The translations under genes were made by a program, and so were the position numbers. This document shows positions 34,232-46,794 of a DNA stretch of 64,000 bases, in pieces. Within the stretch, counting starts at the first letter, position 1. Every line of letters starts with the position of its first letter. This DNA is from Spongilla lacustris (lineage: Eukaryota > Porifera > Demospongiae > Spongillida > Spongillidae): NCBI GenBank assembly GCA_949361645.1, contig OX442416.1, forward strand, positions 934,887-998,886, in the 5' to 3' direction. Below the pieces are notes generated by a model that did no database searches, was not told the origin of the DNA, and worked only from the letters and a program-made list of their open reading frames with translations.

Positions 34232-37200
34232 GGTTCATGTCCATTGTGTGGCAGCGTATGCAAAAGATGCGGATGTGCTTGTGATGGTGTAGAGCCTGGA
34301 GTGGCGCTTGCTCGGAGTACGAGATCCGAAGCGACTATCGACTGGCTGCGAGCAAAGAGAAGCAGCGAAAAGGGCTAGAATTGAGATAGCAAAGGCAACA
34401 ACAGAGCTAGAGGAGCGGACCATTGGGACGGAGCCAACTATCAAACAGGTAGAAACAGTGCATGATCTATGGCAAGCGTTTGGATGGAGCCAAGCAACCA
34501 AGAATAAGCTGCCTAACGAAGATTTGAGGAAAGGTGATGTGTTGCTAAAGGAATCAGGTGGTTCAGGATGGAGTACGATGGTTCAAAGCGTTCTTGCAGC
34601 AGTGGTTAGATGTGCTGAAATTTTGTATCCAGCAAACTCTGACTCCCTATTAGAAGAAGTTGCCGCCAGACTTTCACAGAGCTCAAGTTCAATTGCTACA
34701 AGGGATGAAAATAGAGTTACTGAAAACACAATCATGATAATGAATGCTAGTCAGAAGCGCTCCATTCAGGCACGTGTTGCTCGTGCAATTTTGGTGAAGG
34801 GACTTCCAGGTCATCGCATACAATCTTTGAAGAGGGATGGTGTTTTCACACTAGGTGGTTCTTCAGTAGACCAAGCCCGGAAAGATTTCAAAGTGATGGA
34901 AGCTGGAATGTCTCTGTGTATCCCTCCTATAACAAGATGCCGTTTTGATGAACAAATACTTCATGAAGCTGTTATGTTCATTCTAAAGGACAATGTTACT
35001 CCAATCTCTTGGGGGACAAAGCAAATGAAACTCAGTGATGCAGAAACAGTCACCCTACCTTCTCTGACATGCCGAAACTCACCAAGGCACATGTATGAAA
35101 ATTACATGGCATTGTGCTCTGAAAGGGGCACAAATTCTGCTGCTGGTGACTCATGTCTATCAATTTCACGGGGAACGTTTTATGAGATATTGTGAAATAT
35201 ACCAGCTGGTGGGGAGAAGATGCTGTGTGCTGATGACTATGTTACAGGGGTTTTGGTGAATGACCAAGTTACCTTGTTGCAAATAATTGTGGATGACATT
35301 GTTGATGCAGAAAAGAAGCCTGTATTGACAAACTACATTACCATAATGCGCGCATCTTGCTGAAACAGCAATATGATTCTCATGCTTTGACAGAGGGAGA
35401 TGAGGTTGGGACACATGGGATTGATAATGGTCTTTGTAAACCTGACTTGAGTGTACCAGCTCGTACAGAGAGATGTAATGGGTGCAATTTTGTTAATTTT
35501 TGTATATCTGAGCTTCAAGAATCAGTTGCAGCAGCGGATGCTTTGGAAGTAATAAAAGATGCTGCTGAAAAATTAGAACTGTATCAAGGGCACAGAGTCT
35601 GTGTCACCAACCAACAAGTACATTTGGAGAAAATTATCAAAGACATGGAAAAAAAGTGCCTTGACAACAATAGAAGTTCTGAAGCACTTGTTGTTGCAGA
35701 TTGGAAGATGAAATTTGAAGCAATGTCATCTCGTGAAACATCTCAGCAACACTTTGCAAAACAAGGAATTGGTTAGCATGGGTGTTTATGTTTATACTTC
35801 AAGTATGAAGAACATCCAATGGATAAAGATGGAGTTACAAGTACCACAGGTAGTACTGTAAGATATACAGTCTATTGTGACCAAATTTTAGAAGGTTCCA
35901 ATAAACAGGATTGATGAGCTGTTCTTTCAATGCTTGAAGCATTTCTGAAGCAACTCAATGTAGAGCTCCCACATATCAGAACTGTGACTCTGCAATCTGA
36001 CAATGCTGGGTGCTATCAGGCCAAAGAATTGCTCTTGCTAATTGCAATTTTAAATACCTCAAGCCAAATCAGGATAGTCCGTTTCATTCATACTGAAACA
36101 CAGGATGGTAAAGGCTTAATTGATGCCCATTTTGCAAAGGGAACTGCACACCTGATGAAGTTTATGAAAACATCCCAGCAGAATAGGATCAGAACAATCG
36201 CAACAGCAAAAGGTCTTGCTGCAGCTCTTGCGTGGGGGGGGGGGGGGGGGGGGGGTGGTATTCAAAATTCATTTGTACAACTGATCACTTTAGACAGAGA
36301 AAAGCTTCAGAAATTGAGTGCAGCAATTGGTAAGGTTGTAAAGGAAGCAAAAGGGTATTTGCACACTGCAATGATACATTTGATATGGAGTGTGAAGGAG
36401 AGTGGGCAACTCAGAAATTGACAGGAATTGAAGAACTGACTAAAGCTGAGATAGTTTTCAATATAAGATGTTTTGCCTACAGTGGCATTGGAGATGGTGT
36501 AACATTTCGCACCAGTTTGAAGACAGGCCTATTTAGGCCATGCAGCTGCAATGCCTCAGTGAATGATCTTGAAGCTGATAGTAAGGATGATGGTGATGAA
36601 TCTACAGATATGGGTGGTGAAGAATTGGCTGTCGATGCAAATGAGGTAGCTGATTATATATTTCATGTTGAAGGGGATGACAATGAAGTTGAAGATCAAG
36701 ATGAAGGAGAAGAGAATGGAGAAGATGAAATGTATAGTGAAGATGAAGACAATGAGATTGCGCCAGCAAGATTCTCAGGCTATGGTGAAAGTGACCTCTT
36801 AAGGGGGGCAGAATTGCTGACTGGTGCTTGCATACAGAAAAGATCTTGTCTTTCCAACATCATGGGGCCTCGTAATCAACATAGAAGTGTTCGTAATCCA
36901 CATGCAGGGCCTGGAAATGGACAGCTTATACGACAAGATATGGTGGCAGCAGCAGTACGACTTGCTAGCATTCTTATAACAAACCACAGTGTTAACATCA
37001 CAAACGGTCATTCTGAAATGGAGGAATATAATCTGGCAGCTCATTTGGAGATTTCTGAAAAAAATCATAACCATAAACACCAAGGTTGGGCTAGGCGTCC
37101 GCAGCGAGGGGCTCAGTGTGGTCGAGCATACTTGGAACCATACAAGAAGGACATAAAACGGATGTTCGTGCGAGGAGCTCGTGTTTCCTCAGACAAAATG

Positions 37201-37569
37201 AGTCCATGTGCTATGTTAGAGGAGCTTCAGTCACTCTATCCTGGTCGCTACACCTTACATGGGGAGAATGAAATACGTGCAGAAATTACCAAGTTGTTTG
37301 GTAGGAAGAAGGCCAGTGATGAGGACAATGCAGGTAGTGATCATCATGAGAGTGAAAATTAAGCTAAAAAAGGAAGAGGAAGCAATCTACCTAAGCAGTA
37401 TGTTAAACACCTACAAGAATTGGTAGAGCGTAATCCCAAAATCAAGCCTGCTGAAGCCCTGAGAAATCTCAAGGCTGCACTATGCCTACCACATCCCTTT
37501 GAACACGACAAAGCAATCAAAATCAAAGTAAAGAAAATCAAAGTCAGAGAGAAAGCAAACATTTTGTAA
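34232..37569 (+). pseudogene. DDE transposase-like gene, multiply broken
   Basis: The first codons after the insertion read GSCPLCGSVCKRCGCACDGV, a Cys cluster probably binding zinc. The frame then breaks near 34376. It continues as a 295-codon open frame, TGA at 35193, then KMLCADDYVTG, and a frameshift near 35345. Next come CNGCNFVNFC and DWKMKFEAMSSRE, with TAG at 35774 where relatives have Trp. After TGATGA near 35912 come TVTLQSDNAGCY and HTETQDGKGLIDAHFAKG, the DDE-type core, then a G-run (36235-36256), a frameshift near 36410 and an acidic region. A TAA at 37360 is followed by 68 more coding codons ending in TAA. I recall the DNAGCY/GKG family from sponges and cnidarians but cannot name it. 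At least seven lesions show it is long dead. Confidence 0.8.
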
Positions 37570-37892
37570 CTTTTATTATCGTTATCAATGGTGTTTATGC
37601 ATGTGTAGACCGATATGCTATTTTATTGAACTGAATAGTTTGCCTTGCGACATTGTGTACAGCTAGCCTGGTTTCAGTGACTATAGGGAAGGAGTGCATT
37701 CGCAGACAACTGGTACAGTGACTAGTGGATTAGTATAGATCGATTTACATAAAGTACATGTTAGGCGCTCCTATTCAATAACCGGCAGCCGCGCTAGCGC
37801 TATACATCTCCACCCCGATACATACAACGGTGTTGCTTTTAAAAGGATTTTCTACACAAATAGCAATTCTAAAGTCACAATTTCATTTCAGT

Positions 37893-38051
37893 TCATATAC
37901 TGTGCACTTCTGGAACATTTTGGATGAGCAAAATATCGGATGCCACTGATGTCGACCGGTCACTTCCCAGCTCGTAGATAGCATGCGGCAGACCAATGGT
38001 CCTCTCACTGAACGCATCAAATGTTGTCTCAAGAGTTGTAGTAATAGCATC
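37893..38051 (-). CDS. putative terminal exon, unknown protein
   Basis: After ttctgacacag the frame reads DAITTTLETTFDAFSERTIG and then VASDILLIQNVPEVHSI to a TGA, 52 residues in all. A strong acceptor and balanced composition support a real last exon. No upstream exon on this strand was found, and the protein was not recognised. Confidence 0.4.
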   Translation of the reverse strand, partial: DAITTTLETTFDAFSERTIGLPHAIYELGSDRSTSVASDILLIQNVPEVHSI

Positions 38052-38199
38052 CTGTGTCAGAAAAGAAGAATAATAATCAGCGGACCTTTTATATTTTAAA
38101 CCTCCCACAAATTTTGGCCGTTTTCACCCACTTTACTCGCGGACACGGTATTAAATGGCATAACTTTGTGAACCTTGCTAAAAGAGACCTGATACTTTG

Positions 38200-38265
38200 A
38201 AAGCTCCCTGAAATACGGACACCTCGATTAACAGGACACTAACTATAGGTCCCAAAGAACTTATG
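38200..38265. repeat. fragment of the MITE family at 994-1159
   Basis: The words aaatacggacacctcgattaa, caggacacta and taggtcccaaa match the reverse complement of 1085-1140. Ends are missing. Confidence 0.55.
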
Positions 38266-38488
38266 TTGAAAATATACTAACTTACACCCTAGTCTCTCAA
38301 GCCAGACGTACTTCGACATACCATACTATGATGTGGACTGGGGACTAGCACGAGAAGTACGTCTGGGGACATCGGCCACTAATTATTTATTCCGACACAA
38401 ATTCCAGCAGACCCAATCAGAATCCTGCTTACATAATGTCATGTGACCTCTAGCGGTTTATTGCATTCCTTAATATGGCTGAATCGGC

Positions 38489-38784
38489 AATTCTGCATGC
38501 AGCAGCTACATTTCTGGGCAATTCGCAGTTGTGTAAATCATAGGAATTGGCTGTGAAGCACATTTTACTAGGGAGAGATGTATTTGTTACCCTTATTCCC
38601 ACAGCTGCGGATGGATTACATACATGTACATCACTGCTCTTTCCACGTAGTGGTGATGTAATCCATCCGCAACTGTGGGAATAAGGGTAACAAAAACATC
38701 ACTCCCTAGTAAAATGTGCTTCACAGCCAATTTGATTTACACAACTGCAAATAGCCCAGAAATGTAGCTGCTGCATGCAGAATT
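38489..38784. repeat. foldback element, arms about 140 bp
   Basis: The arms start aattctgcatgcagcagctac and end gtagctgctgcatgcagaatt and are highly similar throughout, with a short centre (acatacatgtacatcactgc). A smaller inverted pair (ccagacgtacttc and gaagtacgtctgg, about 38305-38365) lies just upstream. No coding function is seen. Confidence 0.8.
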
Positions 38785-41340
38785 TACACATATGGACATT
38801 ATACCCTCTACACATGGAGAAATCAATGGTCACGAAAGTTGCAGTTTGTTAATTTTTGGATTTCATTCCGTGGTACATTCCATAGAGAATGTATGGCGTT
38901 TTTACTTACTTGATTATTATTTACTAAACTAACGGACCTGTAACTTTTGCCACCCACTAATACTACTCTAAATGATATTTAAATGTAGGCAATTTCAAAT
39001 TTTGTACCTTGTATCGTCCAAAATTCTGGGACCATTTCTGAAAATATGATACTCCATAGACTTGTACAGAAAATGGGAGAAAATCATGCTAATTAAGATA
39101 TTTAACTAATGAGCAGAGACGGTTTAGAACATTTGCCACCCTCTGAAACAATTCTACAACTATCCAAATAATATAATATATGAAAAAAAGTGGATGTTGT
39201 CGTGAAGAATTTGGGGACCATTTATAAAAACAGTAAATCAGTTTTGGTGCAATAAGGCGCCATTTTTAAATGGCGTTTCTATGTGTTGCCATAGATATTT
39301 AGTAAAATCAAGGATATTCCATACTTAATAAAATGAGACCAGCTATAGCTAGCTCCGACATGCCTATATTGCAAAGCTGGAGTCGAGCAGAGGGCGTGAT
39401 GAGCCAGGTGCCGCCCCGTGCTGGGGGTAACTACTACCATGGAATACTAAAAGCTTCGAGTCTGTGTGCTCTACAAGACAGATTGATGTATTGAATTGAT
39501 GTTAGGCTGCTTACCTCGACCGGCTGCTCAGACAAGAGATGCAGGCCTACACGTAGCTGTAGCTGGATCTGAGCTATCCGAGTGTATCCTGAGGTACATG
39601 TAGGTACTTTCCAAGAATTTTTGAAATACGTTTTTAAGTTACAAAAATAGTATAGCTGGAAAGAGCGTGAGAAATGCATATTATGAACAAAAATGGATGG
39701 TTTGTAGCCCAAAAAAAGGGATGCGTTAGTCCATAGTAATCAATAGGAGCGGTAAACAAAAATTGGCACGGTTATGGTTTTAAACGATGTAGTACTGTGA
39801 GGTATATGTACATCATCACTAAAAGTTCCCAATTTAACTTTCTGACCCTACAAAGGCTATTGGTATCTGATTTTGCTTATTATACAATGTTTACAACAAT
39901 TATTTGCATGACAAAAAAGGAGTAGAGAGCACTTCTATAAGCTCAAGATCACCTAACATATAATCAACTAGAGTTGATTTGATTTCATTATCGTCAGCTG
40001 GTCCCAGTACATGTATAAGTAACAGTCACTTTTGAACTCTGGCTTAACATCGGAAACAATTATACATCACTGGTGGCTTCCAGAGCAGCTTCAACTTGGT
40101 AAATGTACTTCAGACTTGACTGCTATTTCTTTGGCATTTCATTGGCAGCAACACCATCCACTTCTAAACAGCTGATATTTTTTCAATGTACAGTAGCATT
40201 GTTTTCCACTGGCTTTGTGATGGTTTATTTTCTGTTCAATATATTTTTTATTGAGGTGACATATTTTCTATTGAAACTGTGAGGAAGCTCTCATCCCATC
40301 TGGGGCTGAGTTTATTCTTTCTGAGGTCGTAATTTTTATGGTGGGGGTCATGAGTTTTGTCAAAACTTGTTCTTCTGTTTGCACACTTGCTACACTCGGA
40401 ATTCAGTGTTTTTTAATATAAGGTATTCTTGAATTGGTTTGCACACTACTATTTGCCACAATGGACACCCTGGATGAATCAAAGATGATGGTACTGGATT
40501 GACGAGAGTCTGGCTAAGGCAAGATACGTTACGTATTGGTACAAAACATTCATGATCCAAAGATCCTACTAGTTTTTCCCAATTCTATCGAACTGTCAAC
40601 ATATTTGACTTGGTTTTGATCTAGTGGTGCCTTGGAAAGTACACAAGTCATTTTCTAATAAATGGTAATTAAAGAATGGTACCATCATTCATGTCTGTCT
40701 TATTTAAAACGCTCCATAAATAACCACTGAACGAAGTTCTTGAATGCCTTCAAGGAATGGTAGGTACATGTAAGTCAAAATCTCTCTCTGGTATCGTAAA
40801 TTATTGTTCTGTATTTTGTGTGACTTCGGTATTTGGTAGTTCTAAACAACGTACGCTCCAGCAATACATGTACGCAGTTATCAATCTACATGTATGTGAT
40901 AAAATGGCGGCTATTAAATAGGAAATTTGGCGCCATCTGGGAAACACTTTGCGCCAACACCAAAACACGTGAAACTATCGTAATAAACGCTACAGTGTTT
41001 AAAGAATGAGTCAAAGTTGATACCAAACATGTCATGTGACAAATAAGGTGCGTATTCACTCGATGAAATTGGTTGATTTATTGAGCGGTATGTACATTGC
41101 CCAGTACACGATTTCCCCACTTTTATACTGTATCAAAATGTACCCAAAGGTATTATCTTTGACATAATCCACACACACGAGCCTGCTAATGCATGTTTAG
41201 CGTACCAGTAGGTTCCTTTGGCTACAATCTCTTCTCAAAATGAAAAACCCGTGCCAAAAATTGCACCGTTACGTGGTCTTCTATTTTTGGGTGCATTTTA
41301 CGGGGGGTTTGAAGGATCTACCTGAGGTATCGAGACTCTA
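38785..41340. other. no gene seen; end may be a gypsy LTR
   Basis: No splice-bounded or recognisable coding sequence. The last part ends gagactctaca immediately before a primer-binding-like site at 41344, so the final few hundred bases could be a 5' LTR, but I could not fix its start. Confidence 0.4.
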
Positions 41341-41343
41341 CAG

Positions 41344-41621
41344 TGGCGACGAGGGTGCATGGTCAGGGATATTCATAGCTTTAAGAAGGATGGCAGCCGG
41401 GGGAGTATGACGTGTCAACGGACGATTGGTTGAGTTCATACGTCGAGCGGCTAGAACATTTCTCCCTGGCAAATAAGGTGGAAGCCGAACAGAAAAAGGA
41501 CACTTTCCTCGCATGTATTACATTTGGCCTGCTCCGAGCGCTTGTAGCACCCCAGAAATTGAAAGACCGAACGTATGAGCAACTGGTCGCAGCCTTAACG
41601 ACACACGTATATGCCAGCTAA
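41344..41621 (+). pseudogene. Ty3/gypsy gag fragment with leader
   Basis: TGGCGACGAGG at 41344 is the leader word found just after the 5' LTR in many Ty3/gypsy elements. The frame from 41412 reads DDWLSSYVERLEHFSLANKV, then LRALVAPQKLKDRTYEQLVA and LTTHVY, the capsid N-terminal pattern of these elements. It ends abruptly where the DIRS-like sequence begins on the other strand, so only the 5' part remains. Confidence 0.75.
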
Positions 41622-43576
41622 ACTGTCTATATACAGGGATGCTACAAACAACGACAATGTACGCTCCATGGCTGGATACGCAGACAACCCCGCCTCGCCA
41701 CACAGTTTTATGTACCGGTTACTTCCTGCTCGGTATGTGCTCTTCGTGGATTCAGCTAAACTGGCGGAAAACAACTGCTGAACAACTGTGTGCAGGTAAC
41801 AGACGTCCAGTCGGGCTGCTGGGTTGCCAACACGTCCAATACGCTGGGTGGAATTTTGTAACGATGTGCCACTGGGACCTGTGAACAGGTGAACGAAGCG
41901 GAGCTCCAACCCGTAGAATGCCTTAATAAAAAATAGGCAGCGAATCAGGTGCATCGTCCAAGTCTCTCTACATCTCCCTGTGTTCAAACTGACAACCGCA
42001 GCCTGATTATCACTGTACATTAGTACCGTTTTGTTCTTCCACATTTGACCCCACACCGCGCAAGCGAGCACAATTGGTAATGTTTCTATAGGTGTTATTG
42101 AGTTCTGAGACAATTCTGAAGGCCATCCGTGAAGGAACCACCCCTCGCTCCACCATGCTGCACAACCCAACGAGCCCAACGCATCTGAGTGGACCACAAC
42201 ATCCGGTTGCATCCAGGTTTCCGACCGGACCATCGATACTCCATTCCATGATGACAGAAACAAGTGCCACCACATCAGATCTGAGCAAAATGATGCGCTC
42301 AACTGGATATGGCGATGGTTAGATTTCACCCCACTCAGGAGATCAAGCATTGTACGCATGAATGATCTACCTGGGCGAACCACGCGGCACGCGTGTTCCA
42401 CCTTTCCCACCAGTGATTTAAGATCCCGTGCCACCGTAACCTTTCCCAGCCACCCCAAAATAAGAGCCTTCAGTTCCATCAGTTTCTCCTCTGGTAGGTG
42501 AAGTGTCATACTGTTGGAATCTATCTCGATCCCCAGAAAAACAACCGACGATGATGGGCCAATTGTAGTCTCGTACCCAGACCCAAATGTACGTAACGAT
42601 GATAATCGCTTACAGTAATTATCGTTACGTACATTTGGGTCTGGGTACGAGATTAGGCCAATTGTTTTATGCTCAGCACAGCATGGGAACCCCCAAACTA
42701 TCGAACACAGACGACAGAATGGACAGATAATCCGCGCATTCCGATGAATGTGGAGACCCAAAGAGCATGAAGTCATCCAGGTAATGTAACATGTAGGCGA
42801 TTACGACACACCCACTCTAAAACATCCACTATTGCGTTAAATATCTTCGGTGCCGAACGAAGGCCAAACGGAAGCACCGTGTCCATATATATTGCCCCTT
42901 CAAGCTGCATCCCAAGCAGTAATTGATCGTCCTGGTGGATAGGGACAAGCCGATATGCGGTTTTTATGTCGACTTTTGCCATTAGAGCCCCCCTTCCCAA
43001 CAGTGCAACCTGACCTGCTGCTTCGTCTACCGTTGCATAGGACAGTGAGCAGTGTGTTATTTCGATGCCATCATTCACGCTTGCCCCCTCTGGTGAAGAG
43101 AGGTCCAGTATGAGTCTCCACTTCCCACTAGAGCCTTTGGGAATTACCCCAAACCTGCTTATATGGATCGCCTGAGACCATGGTGCACTTACAGGACCAA
43201 GTACCTTGCCCTCAGCCAGTTCAGTTGCGAGGTAGTCGCGGACTACCTGAGCCTGCTCCATGACCGATACCATGTTGCTCTTGCAGCTCTGGCATGCATG
43301 ACTGCCATGGTTAAAACCTATCCTGAAACCGTCCCTTAGCCCCGACACAATGTAATGCCTGAGCGAATCGTCAGGGTAGCTCCCCAATGCTTTTTCCCAG
43401 GATACCCACCGCAGTGGTGTGGAGATGGCCGCCAGTGGGCCTGACAGCAACTGGGTATCTGCCTGAGCGGCCCTGCAGCTGTCGAGGGCAAGGAGATCAT
43501 CGGTGTACCGATATCCGCCTGCAAACAAAAAGTCACCCGAATATAATATATATCTCATCCGTTGCCATAATATCAC
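41605..43576 (-). pseudogene. DIRS-type RT, RNase H and recombinase start
   Basis: The RT part has PWSQAIHISRFGVIPKGS, WRLILDLSSPEG, KVDIKTAYRLVPI and LPFGLRSAPKIFNAI. A frameshift then leads into HYLDDFMLFG, the YxDD catalytic motif. A second shift and an inserted palindrome come before VVFLGIEIDS. The RNase H-like part shows DVVVHSDALGSLGCAAWW, ETLPIVLACAVWG and MYSDNQAAVVSLN. The recombinase N-terminal part is AESTKSTYRAGSNRYIKLC, cut off after FVASLYIDSLAG. The frameshifts make it inactive. Confidence 0.85.
42567..42655. mobile_element. palindromic insertion with 10-bp duplication
   Basis: A 31-bp perfect inverted repeat (ctcgtacccagacccaaatg and its complement) surrounds a 20-bp loop. 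The host word ggccaattgt stands on both sides (42557-42566 and 42656-42665). The duplication repeats the host codons for Thr-Ile-Gly in the reverse transcriptase. A 9-10 bp duplication fits a Mutator-type MITE. Confidence 0.75.
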
Positions 43577-43747
43577 ATGATTGTAATGAGTTCATTCACC
43601 AACTACATCAGTACATGTAATGCAATTCAGTATTACTGTACCACACTTGTTGGCTTCCTATGGTTTCAGCCCCTGTTGACCTCCTTGGAAGGCTGTTTCA
43701 CCGGATGAGGCCCGCCACAGGTCAAACAAGCATGCTTATAACGGCAC

Positions 43748-44383
43748 CAGAGCTGTGACAAATGGGACTCACAGCAATTCAGCTAGAAAAGCATGGTAAC
43801 AAAATCCGCTAATTCAGCTAACCAAACTTGAAAACCGCTACTTTTCCGCTAGTTCCGCTACCTTCCTCCTCCAACAGTCATTGTCAACATCCCAAAAAAT
43901 TAATACGTTAAATTTCGTGTTTTGCGAATGTAACTCAATAATAATTAGTACTCCGCACGAATCGAATCAGTGTTTTTAAATTGCTGCATGCAAGTTCAAA
44001 TATGCAGCGTTCGAATTCGAATCGAACTTGACACAAGATTGGAGTTTGAATTGGGATTCGAGACGGGCTGCCTGAAATGGCTTGTTCGAGTTCGAATTCG
44101 TCGAATCTAATCGAATTAAATTCGATTCGTGCGGAGCCCTACTCAATACTCTAGTAGACGCCGCTATGTCGCAGCACAAAAGTTCGAATCAACAATAACA
44201 AATATTGATTGGTCCCAATTTGGTCGTTGCAATTGAAGTTGAATTGGATTTGTGAATTAGCGGAAGTAGCGATTTTCAGAGCATGCCGCTAGTGGGCAAT
44301 CATTGGCAGCTATTTTCGCTAACAAAAATTTCCTGCTCACGTCCGCTAGATTCGCTAGTAGACGCCGCTATGTCGCAGCTCTG
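43748..44383. mobile_element. hAT-type MITE, 636 bp
   Basis: Ends CAGAGCTGTGACA and TGTCGCAGCTCTG are inverted repeats. The 8-bp duplication aacggcac is exact on both sides (43740-43747 and 44384-44391). The inside has repeated ccgctaattc/ccgctagt words near both ends. It carries a further insertion at 43941-44140. Confidence 0.9.
43941..44140. mobile_element. nested 200-bp MITE with 8-bp TSD
   Basis: It is flanked by exact 8-bp copies of actcaata (43933-43940 and 44141-44148). Near its ends are ctccgcacgaatcgaat and attcgattcgtgcggag, inverted repeats of 17 bp. The outermost bases differ (ataattagta against gcct), so the true ends may be slightly different. Confidence 0.8.
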
Positions 44384-45424
44384 AACGGCACCACTGCAGC
44401 GTGCACCTCATCTCGTTATACCTCCGGCACACTTCCGTCGGTATGCTGCTTTAGCCCACTCCCCACCCCACCTGCTCGAGGGGCACACTGTCATCACCGC
44501 CTCCAGTGTCCGTTCAATGTCTGATTTTGTTGAGAAGGGGCAGTCCCTCACCACATGCTCCGCCGACGCACACAAACTACAACGAGGTCCACTTAAGGCC
44601 TTCCCCGTGAAGCATACAGAGTATAAGGAAGGGTTGACACTAGACCACTTCCTATTTTCCGTGCTGGCCGCTTGTCGGCGATATGCGGAGTCGTATAGCA
44701 CCCACGCCAGGCCCGCGTACTCGGAGCCTGCTTTCATAATCGACATCATATAAGCCAGGAACCGCAAAGCACTGGACCCAGGTGTTTACATCCGTTACTT
44801 GGCGCTTCATGCGCGTCAAGGCTAACGAGCTCCCAGCGCCCTCCTCACTTTTCCCCTGAGCCCAGCCGTCGGGCAATAGCTCTCCCATGTCAACAAATTC
44901 CCATCGCCAGATCTTTTCAGCGAGTCTCTTCGGAACTGCGGTCATGCCTTCACCAATATAAACCCCTAGCTGCTCGGTACCCATAGGAGCGACAAGCACG
45001 CTTTCTGACACCCCAATCTGATGCTCATCTATGCAAATCGGGATGCCTGCCTCCTTCATCGTAGCGCCACAGCAAAAAAACGCGTCAAATCAATTATTGA
45101 TTCACAATTGATTTTACAGTAAAATCAATCGCAAATCAAGCACACATGATTTTATTGTCAAATCACGCGTTGATTTAACAATTGATTCGAATTCCGTTGT
45201 GAAATCAATAATAGGTTTGATGCGTGTTTTTGCTGTGAGCAGGTGATGGTAACGAACCAAATTCTAAAGGAGTACGTATATAGTAACATGTAAAGTACTA
45301 AACGTGGATACTGGTCAAGCTACGCGCTACCCGAGCTCCCATGACAACGTACAGTCCTTAATATAAACACAACTTAAACATCTTATCTATCCACCATTAC
45401 GTAACTAACATCACCAGAACACTT

Positions 45425-45765
45425 GATAAGTACTCGCTGGAGCATTTGACATGGCAACGGTACTCGCTGGAGCATTTGATACGGCAACGGTACTCGCTGG
45501 AGCCCTTGACACGGTACTCGCCGGAGCACTTGACACGGCAACGGTACTCGCTGGAGCACTTGACACGGCAACGGTACTCGCTGGAGCCCTTGACACGGCA
45601 ACGGTACTCGCTGGAGTACTTAACACGGCTACGGTACTCGCTGGAGTACTTGACACAGCTACGGTACTCGCTGGAGTACTTGACACGGCTACGGTACTCG
45701 CTGGAGCAATTGACGCAGCAACGGTACTCGCTGGAGCACTTGACATGGCAATCGTAACGGGTGGA
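45425..45765. repeat. 30-bp minisatellite, about 11 units
   Basis: Unit acggtactcgctggagcact plus tgacacggca, repeated about 11 times with substitutions and one shortened unit. Because 30 is a multiple of three, all frames stay open. In the gag frame it codes for a ten-residue unit (APASTVAVSS). Confidence 0.95.
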
Positions 45766-46794
45766 GTTCCTCAATAAAGTCCTAGCACGTGACCAAACAA
45801 TAAATATACATGTACATGCAGTACGCAGATATTGTCTACGAGCCGAGGCTCGTCATCCCAAAACGTTTTGGGAGAAATTTCTACAGTGTACTCACCAGAG
45901 CTTGTAAGTCCCGCGCTTACAGTCCGTGCCCGCTCCGCCTCCAGGGCTTTCTCCACCGCAGCTTGTATCAATGATTGCAGGCTCTCCGTCCCTAGCCCCG
46001 AGGTACCGCTGGACCCAGGCTGGCCTTCACCGAGTTCTTTCGCCATCACAAAATACAACCAAAACAAAAATCGAGGCTGGCCCGGCAAACAACCCTCCCG
46101 CGTGCTGCTCAAGGATTACAACTCAATGGCGCATGCGTGGTCCCTCCCACATTAACCTTGGTTAACTCGTTAACCGTCATTTAAAGGACACAGGTGTTTG
46201 CGGCCCAATGTCGTTTGCCGAAAAATTGAAATGATGATGTCATGCCCTTGACAACGACCTTGACAATCGAAGACCTTTGGAACGTGAGCTCACTCAAAAA
46301 CAATGATGGGCTAATCGCCATTTTGACACTAGGCTAGGAAAGAAACACCTTTTTTCTATTTGTGTTGCGAACCACGAGGCGTAGTGAAGTTGCTACGGCA
46401 AGCTACGGGCCTTGAAAGCGGGTTAGTCGTAGCGTACCTCTTCGATACAGAAGCGATTCCCCACGCCTGCGACAATAGGAAATCGAAAAAAAAAAGTTGG
46501 TTCGTAAAGGGAACGAAAGGTACTAATAGCTACTAGTATTGGCTTGTAGCCACATTTTTTTTTTGACAGCGATCAAGCTTACTAAAAGTAAGTACTCCTT
46601 ACCGGTTGCGCGGTTGCGTGTGTTATAGCCTACTGTGGTATTGCCGCCACTTTAGGTGGGCCAATGAACAGCAGTTGTTCTATCACAATGGGGAGCAACT
46701 GCTGGACCTTACTTATGTCTTTCTCAAAGTTTGTCTTGGTGCTGTTAGCTACTAATATAGTATACTCTTCCTTATCAATCCCATTCAAACCCCA

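Larger units (their letters stand above)
41605..46112 (-). mobile_element. decayed DIRS-like retroelement
   Basis: From right to left on the minus strand: a gag-like region, a reverse transcriptase, an RNase H and the first part of a tyrosine recombinase. Elements of the DIRS group have this order and use a tyrosine recombinase in place of an integrase. The copy stops inside the recombinase at about 41610, where it abuts the gypsy fragment. Three later insertions lie inside it (42567-42655, 43748-44383 and, nested, 43941-44140). Confidence 0.8.
43660..46112 (-). pseudogene. DIRS-type gag region, interrupted
   Basis: It starts with MAKELGEGQPGSSGTSGLG. After the 30-bp repeat it continues with VNTWVQCFA, FLAYMMSIMKAGSEYAGLAW, YDSAYRRQAA, NPSLYSVCFTG and a Cys/His cluster (CSLCASAEHVVRDC), split by a frameshift near 44760. 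A hAT-type element splits it at 43748-44383. Past that, the end of the frame reads YKHACLTCGGPHPV, another zinc-knuckle-like piece. I recognise the pattern from DIRS-type gag proteins. Confidence 0.7.

Noticed and set aside
45383..45777. CRISPR array at the 30-bp repeat
   Set aside because: Units are directly adjacent with no unique spacers, and the setting is a eukaryotic retroelement.
45832..46165. Plus-strand frames opposite the gag start
   Set aside because: The minus strand has the coherent DIRS gag start; these are its complement.
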